Shown: positions 8,766 through 11,747 of the stretch, piece by piece
Position numbering within the stretch: the first letter of the stretch is position 1
Layout of the letters: each line of letters opens with the position of its first letter
Origin: Alteromonadaceae bacterium
GTDB lineage: Bacteria; Pseudomonadota; Gammaproteobacteria; Pseudomonadales; Oleiphilaceae
Assembly (NCBI GenBank): GCA_013393545.1
Contig: JABXHG010000596.1
Location: 1-11,747 of the forward strand
Direction: 5' to 3'
Length of the DNA: 11,747 nt
The notes under the pieces: model-generated
Database searches by the model: none
What the model saw: only the letters and a program-made list of their open reading frames with translations
Told to the model about the DNA's origin: nothing
Position numbers and translations under genes: made by a program

Positions 8766-9544
8766 GCTTTTACCAGCCCGTTGGCAATGAAGTGGAACTG
8801 TTCACCGCCGCCGCCGAAAACGGCCTGCCGGTACTGATCAAGGGGCCGACCGGCTGCGGCAAAACACGGTTTGTCCGGCACATGGCGGAAAAACTGGACC
8901 GGCCGGTTTATACCGTAGCCTGTCATGACGACCTGACCGCCTCGGATCTGGTGGGCCGCCACCTGATCGGCCCGGATGGCACCTACTGGCAGGATGGCCC
9001 GCTCACCCGCGCCGTGCGCGAAGGCGGTATCTGCTACCTGGATGAGGTGGTGGAAGCCCGCAAGGACACCACGGTGGTATTGCACCCGCTGGCCGATGAC
9101 CGCCGCGAGCTGCCCATCGAACGCACCGGCGAACTGTTGCAGGCCGCTCCCGGCTTCATGCTGGTGGTGTCTTACAACCCCGGTTATCAAAGCCTGCTCA
9201 AAGGCATGAAGCCCAGCACCCGGCAGCGTTTTGTTTCCATGAGTTTCGACTACCCGGAACCGGACGTGGAGCTGGGCATCGTTCAGCAGGAGGCCGGCTG
9301 TGACGAAGACCTGGCCAAACAGCTGGTGGGTCTGGCTGCTTCCCTGCGCAACCTGAAAGACCACGATCTGGAAGAAGCGGCGTCTACCCGTTTGCTGATT
9401 CACACCGCACATTTGATCCGCTCTGGCACTCCGCCCGTGGCCGCCTGTCGGGCTGCCATGATCGAGCCTTTGTCGGATGATGCCGTAACCGTTAATGCCC
9501 TGATGGAGGTGGTGTATGCCGTATTCGGTCAATCCCAAGACTGA
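8762..9544 (+). CDS. nirQ: MoxR-family AAA+ ATPase NirQ/NorQ
   Basis: This cytoplasmic AAA+ protein of 260 residues belongs to the CbbQ/NirQ/NorQ group that activates respiratory enzymes such as nitric oxide reductase and, in pseudomonads, affects nitrite reductase. Visible motifs are Walker A GPTGCGKT (28-35), Walker B ICYLDE (90-95), sensor-1 Asn in SYNP (139) and candidate arginine fingers in STRQRF (154, 156). Length is normal. Its start overlaps the preceding stop as ATGA. These ATPases usually work with a von Willebrand-domain partner (NorD/CbbO); none is in the window. I cannot tell NirQ from NorQ by sequence; the nir context favours nirQ, and many databases would label it norQ. Confidence 0.9.
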   Translation: MSFYQPVGNEVELFTAAAENGLPVLIKGPTGCGKTRFVRHMAEKLDRPVYTVACHDDLTASDLVGRHLIGPDGTYWQDGPLTRAVREGGICYLDEVVEARKDTTVVLHPLADDRRELPIERTGELLQAAPGFMLVVSYNPGYQSLLKGMKPSTRQRFVSMSFDYPEPDVELGIVQQEAGCDEDLAKQLVGLAASLRNLKDHDLEEAASTRLLIHTAHLIRSGTPPVAACRAAMIEPLSDDAVTVNALMEVVYAVFGQSQD

Positions 9545-9890
9545 AACCACCGGGGCTTACGTCCCGGTTGTCTGGTACTTGTTGAACCTGCTGGCTTTGC
9601 CAATCATCGGTTTTGTGGTGCTGTTGATGATTTCCATGAACAGTCGCCCAGAGCAGGTGGTTCGCCGGGCTCATGCCAAAGCCGGTGTTTACATGTCCAT
9701 TCTGGGGGCGATACTGATTGGCTCCGGTTTGGGTTTCGCTTGGCTCCTTTTGGGCAATACCGGTAACTTCTGGACCTGGGCCATTGTCTGGGCGATTGTT
9801 CTGCACACCTCGTTCGTGCTCTGGGGCATGATTGCTCTGGCGCAGGCGATTGGTGGGAAGCCGCCGTATTTTCCGCGGCGGTTGATGTAG
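9516..9890 (+). CDS. Three-helix inner-membrane protein, unknown function, last gene of the nirC operon
   Basis: The 124-residue product has three hydrophobic segments (about 16-40, 56-80 and 85-112), a polar loop RPEQVVRRAHAKAG (44-57) between the first two and a short tail GKPPYFPRRLM. The topology, the His-containing loop before helix 2 and the aromatic-Pro tail recall DUF4870/Tic20-like small membrane proteins, but the match is weak. It is not obviously NorE or NorF. GGAGG six bases upstream strongly supports the ATG, and the gene overlaps nirQ by 29 bp, so it is a true operon member. A role as a partner or assembly factor of nitrite or nitric oxide reductase is a guess from position. Confidence 0.8.
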   Translation: MPYSVNPKTETTGAYVPVVWYLLNLLALPIIGFVVLLMISMNSRPEQVVRRAHAKAGVYMSILGAILIGSGLGFAWLLLGNTGNFWTWAIVWAIVLHTSFVLWGMIALAQAIGGKPPYFPRRLM

Positions 9891-9892
9891 CT

Positions 9893-10078
9893 AGGTGCTT
9901 GGGCTTTGAGTCCGGCCTGGAGGTCGTCGTCGAAACAGACCATTGGTGTGTTTGCCCATACCCGAGTCGTCCACTTTCCTGCCAGTACGAATTCGCCTTG
10001 GCAAACGGTATACCCTCCTGTCTCAAAGTTTTCGGCCCATTGGGTGTCTCTGACATGTTCTCTAATAAAAAAGGCTGA
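9893..10078 (-). pseudogene. Possible gene remnant of unknown type
   Basis: A minus-strand frame without a usable start reads as protein-like sequence, for example TGGYTVCQGEFVLAGKW and MVCFDDDLQAGLKAQAPS. An ATG at 10087-10085 (MISLFY, then stop) would join this frame if one T were lost from the six-T run near 10071, suggesting a frameshifted start. The frame then runs into antisense sequence of the membrane-protein gene. I recognise no family, and chance cannot be excluded. Confidence 0.25.
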
Positions 10079-10217
10079 TCATGTCAACCACAACCGGCCC
10101 ACTGAGGGGCTTCAATGCGCATCGGTCGAAAACTTTACTCCTTAGTTCGAACGACAGGAGTGATAATCAAATTGATCAAAACCCCGCCTTTTAGAGCGGC
10201 ATTTGATGCAGCTCGCC

Positions 10218-10604
10218 CTACGCCCATCTGAATAACTTTTGGGTTATCTGCCCCATAAACTGGAGCGGTGAGAGTGCGTCTAACCTGGATTTCTCATAGC
10301 CTCTCAGCCAGTCTCGCAGACTGGGCGATTTGCCGCCATTACTGCTTGGGTGCAGGACCATCTCTAGTGTTCGTGGATCTTGTAGCGCCGAGGCCTGGCG
10401 CTGAGTCAGACGGTGTTGCTTGTCGACTTCCCGAAGTAGGAGTAATCCAGCATCGGAGGTGATATGACCACCGGAGAAATCGGCTTCAATTTTGAGGCGG
10501 ACGAGTGGCGAGAAGGTCAGTTTTTTGGTACCACCTTTGGAAGTGGCCGTTGATGCTGTGGTGATGCTGTAAGCTTCTGAAAATATAGCACTTTCAGCCG
10601 ATTT
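10218..10604 (-). pseudogene. IS1380-family transposase, N-terminal remnant
   Basis: An open minus-strand frame with no normal start codon carries the N-terminal signature of IS1380 transposases: KLTFSPLVRLKIEADFSGG, then HITSDAGLLLLREVD and LTQRQASALQDPR (about 10371-10540). In intact elements this is followed by a long DDE domain. Here the recognisable similarity stops after DPR near 10371, and the frame ends in unrelated sequence with a TAG at 10218-10220. The start, most of the catalytic domain and the C-terminus are missing, so the fragment is dead. Confidence 0.6.
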
Positions 10605-10642
10605 TTATGCTGAGTGAGAAGCCTGGGCTAGTGGAATTCAGG

Positions 10643-11104
10643 TCAGGCTCGTGTTTCATCCGGACATTTTGCCTGGCCAATAAAGCTCGCCTCCGAGTCA
10701 ACATAGAGCAGATTTGCATCGTTCATTTTCAACTGCCCATCTTCTTTGAGAAATTCAATTGAGAGGCTTCCAGCGTCACCGTGAAGGGTTATCCCATTTA
10801 TGGTCAGGCAAGTGCCGGAGGCAGCATTTTTTTCAAAGTGCTCAATAGTGGATGCAAAATAGCGAGGGTACGCAAGCATTTCTTTGACGTAGGGACGATC
10901 CTTTTCATTTGCTTCCCTGATGTCCTGATAGGCATGATCAGTGAAAAAAGTAGAATAATCTGCCTCTATGCCGTTTTCTTCCAGTGCCATCCGGAAACTC
11001 TCATAAACGTTCCATGCATTCTCTTGTTCGGCTGGGTTCAAGGCACATCCACTTGTGAAAAGTACAGTGATGAGGAGGCTGGAGATTGTTAGCGGTCTTG
11101 TCAT
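10643..11104 (-). CDS. Small predicted lipoprotein of unknown function
   Basis: The ATG at 11104 gives 153 residues beginning with a lipoprotein signal peptide (MTRPLTISSLLITVLFTSGC, Cys20 as the lipidated residue). The frame stays open upstream to 11188, but that longer form would bury the signal sequence, so the shorter start is used. The mature part is acidic and soluble-looking, with Cys125 and Cys147 that could form a disulfide and a C-terminal half rich in beta-type stretches (LTINGITLHGDAGSLSIEFL). I recognise no family. The ATG overlaps the stop of the upstream gene as ATGA, so the two are translated together. Base composition is lower in GC than the nir genes, fitting separate origin. 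Confidence 0.75.
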   Translation of the reverse strand: MTRPLTISSLLITVLFTSGCALNPAEQENAWNVYESFRMALEENGIEADYSTFFTDHAYQDIREANEKDRPYVKEMLAYPRYFASTIEHFEKNAASGTCLTINGITLHGDAGSLSIEFLKEDGQLKMNDANLLYVDSEASFIGQAKCPDETRA

Positions 11105-11535
11105 TGCAAAGCTTCCAATAATTGACGATCTCTCGACTGTTTTGCACCTTTTAGTGCTTTTGCTGCCCTGCAAATAAGGCCCGAACAACTTGTGATCAAC
11201 TTTTCTACATCAATGCTGCCTCGGGTAGTTGCGCTCGCCGCTCTTAAGAAGCGAAATGAAGCAGTAAACTGAATCAACCCTTGGTCGTCAACATGCATAG
11301 ACACATCTGCCATACGCAGTTCCATTCCTAGCTCTCTGAGCCCCTCTTGTGCGGAAAATGTGACTTTTCCAGCGCGCCCATCGAGCGACGCCCGACCATG
11401 GTGATCAACTGAAAGTTTTACTGGCCCCGCTTCTCGCATCAAGCGAGCGGTTGTGGTGCCATCGGTAGAGTAGGAAAGTTCAAGAAAGCGGGCGACAGCG
11501 AGTTTTAACTCTGTCTGGCTATGAGAAATGGGCAT
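11101..11535 (-). CDS. Hypothetical cytoplasmic protein coupled to the lipoprotein gene
   Basis: This 144-residue protein has no signal peptide or membrane segment. It starts with MPISHSQTELKLAVARFLEL and has alternating hydrophobic patches in the middle (VKLSVDHHGRASLDGRAGKV, LRMADVSMHVDDQGL) and a basic C-terminus (AAKALKGAKQSRDRQLLEAL). No family was recognised. AAGGAGG four nucleotides before the ATG gives a strong start, and a plausible promoter lies at 11577-11605. Its TGA overlaps the ATG of the lipoprotein gene. The pair lies between transposase pieces, so it may be accessory cargo. Confidence 0.7.
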   Translation of the reverse strand: MPISHSQTELKLAVARFLELSYSTDGTTTARLMREAGPVKLSVDHHGRASLDGRAGKVTFSAQEGLRELGMELRMADVSMHVDDQGLIQFTASFRFLRAASATTRGSIDVEKLITSCSGLICRAAKALKGAKQSRDRQLLEALQ

Positions 11536-11576
11536 TAAACCTCCTTGTTTAATTGACTCATTATTGATGGAAGGGA

Positions 11577-11605
11577 AAACTAATAAAATAATGGTATGTT
11601 GTCAA
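11577..11605 (-). promoter_or_regulatory. Probable sigma70-type promoter for the two-gene lipoprotein operon
   Basis: On the minus strand a perfect TTGACA (11605-11600) is followed after 17 bp by TAGTTT (11582-11577), a weak -10. The intervening DNA is AT-rich. Transcription would start near 11570, giving a leader of about 35 nt before the ATG at 11535. Confidence 0.4.
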
Positions 11606-11636
11606 AGGGAAAAACAAAAACTAGTGTACCGTTCGG

Positions 11637-11747
11637 TTAATTCGCGCGCTTATTATCAATTAAGCTCAGCTTTGCCCGCGCCACCGATGTCATAATAGCT
11701 TCGGCGCTTTTGTGCCACCGGAACGGCTTGGCCAGTTTTTCGTTGTG
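11637..11747 (-). mobile_element. IS630-family transposase, C-terminal fragment (runs off the right edge)
   Basis: The last 36 codons and the stop (11637-11639) of a minus-strand gene are visible. They read HNEKLAKPFRWHKSAEAI and then MTSVARAKLSLIDNKRAN. The pattern (H-N-x-x-x-x-K-P-F-x-W-x-K-S-A-x-x-I) is the usual C-terminus of IS630-type DDE transposases, just after their last catalytic Glu. The rest lies outside the window. The element's end probably falls in the short gap before the promoter at 11605, perhaps at the TA near 11622 because IS630 elements duplicate TA, but no inverted repeat can be checked here. Confidence 0.7.

Larger units (their letters stand above)
9891..10642. other. 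750-bp stretch without an intact gene
   Basis: This region separates the nirC operon from the right-hand genes. It holds an unassigned open minus-strand frame (about 9893-10078), a small hairpin ACTCCT/AGGAGT (10137-10161), the decayed IS1380-type fragment (10218-10604) and a weak inverted repeat CTGAAA/TTTCAG (10577-10597). No clear intrinsic terminator for the plus-strand operon was found. It looks like a scar of past insertions and deletions. Confidence 0.6.

Noticed and set aside
10161..10176. ATCAA repeats resembling an FNR box
   Set aside because: The two ATCAA copies are direct repeats and TTGATCAA lacks the four-base spacer, so the geometry does not fit; no intact gene follows.
10619..10649. 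Inverted repeat AGCCTG/CAGGCT at the end of the lipoprotein gene as a terminator
   Set aside because: The stem is only six pairs with an 18-nt loop and no T-run follows on the minus strand.

Overview
The window holds a denitrification gene cluster for cytochrome cd1 nitrite reductase (NirS) and its heme d1 cofactor. The NirS, NirJ and NirD/L/G/H sequences, the moderately high GC and a REP-like palindrome at the left edge suggest a marine gammaproteobacterium, most like Marinobacter. The genus call rests on remembered protein similarity and was not checked by a search.

Layout. Positions 1-28 (minus) are the first codons of an IS110-family transposase. Behind it come a perfect 16-bp inverted repeat and a REP-like tandem palindrome. 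Positions 201-6184 (minus) read, in transcription order, nirS, nirD, nirL, nirG, nirH, nirJ, nirE. From a divergent promoter region at 6185-6394, a plus-strand operon runs from 6395 to 9890: nirC (small cytochrome c), nirF (lipoprotein), a PhnD-like periplasmic binding protein, nirQ/norQ (MoxR-type ATPase) and a three-helix membrane protein. Positions 9891-10642 contain no intact gene but include a decayed IS1380-family transposase fragment. Positions 10643-11535 (minus) carry two coupled genes of unknown function, a cytoplasmic protein and a lipoprotein. The right edge is the 3' end of an IS630-family transposase.

How it works together. NirE makes precorrin-2, the precursor of siroheme. NirDL and NirGH decarboxylate siroheme, NirJ performs the radical-SAM step, and NirF completes heme d1 in the periplasm. 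NirC is a small electron carrier. NirQ is an ATPase that activates nitrite or nitric oxide reductase. The two operons face away from each other across two FNR/DNR-type boxes and a NarL-like inverted heptamer pair, as expected for control by anaerobiosis, nitric oxide and nitrate.

Main surprises. (1) nirS is cut by an in-frame TAG (5738-5740) exactly at the junction of the cytochrome c and d1 domains, while every other maturation gene is intact. (2) A PhnD-like binding protein without transporter partners sits inside the maturation operon. (3) The two nir promoters share a 12-bp inverted repeat that extends the FNR-type half-site. (4) The cluster lies between pieces of three IS families. nirN, nirM and norCBD are not in the window.
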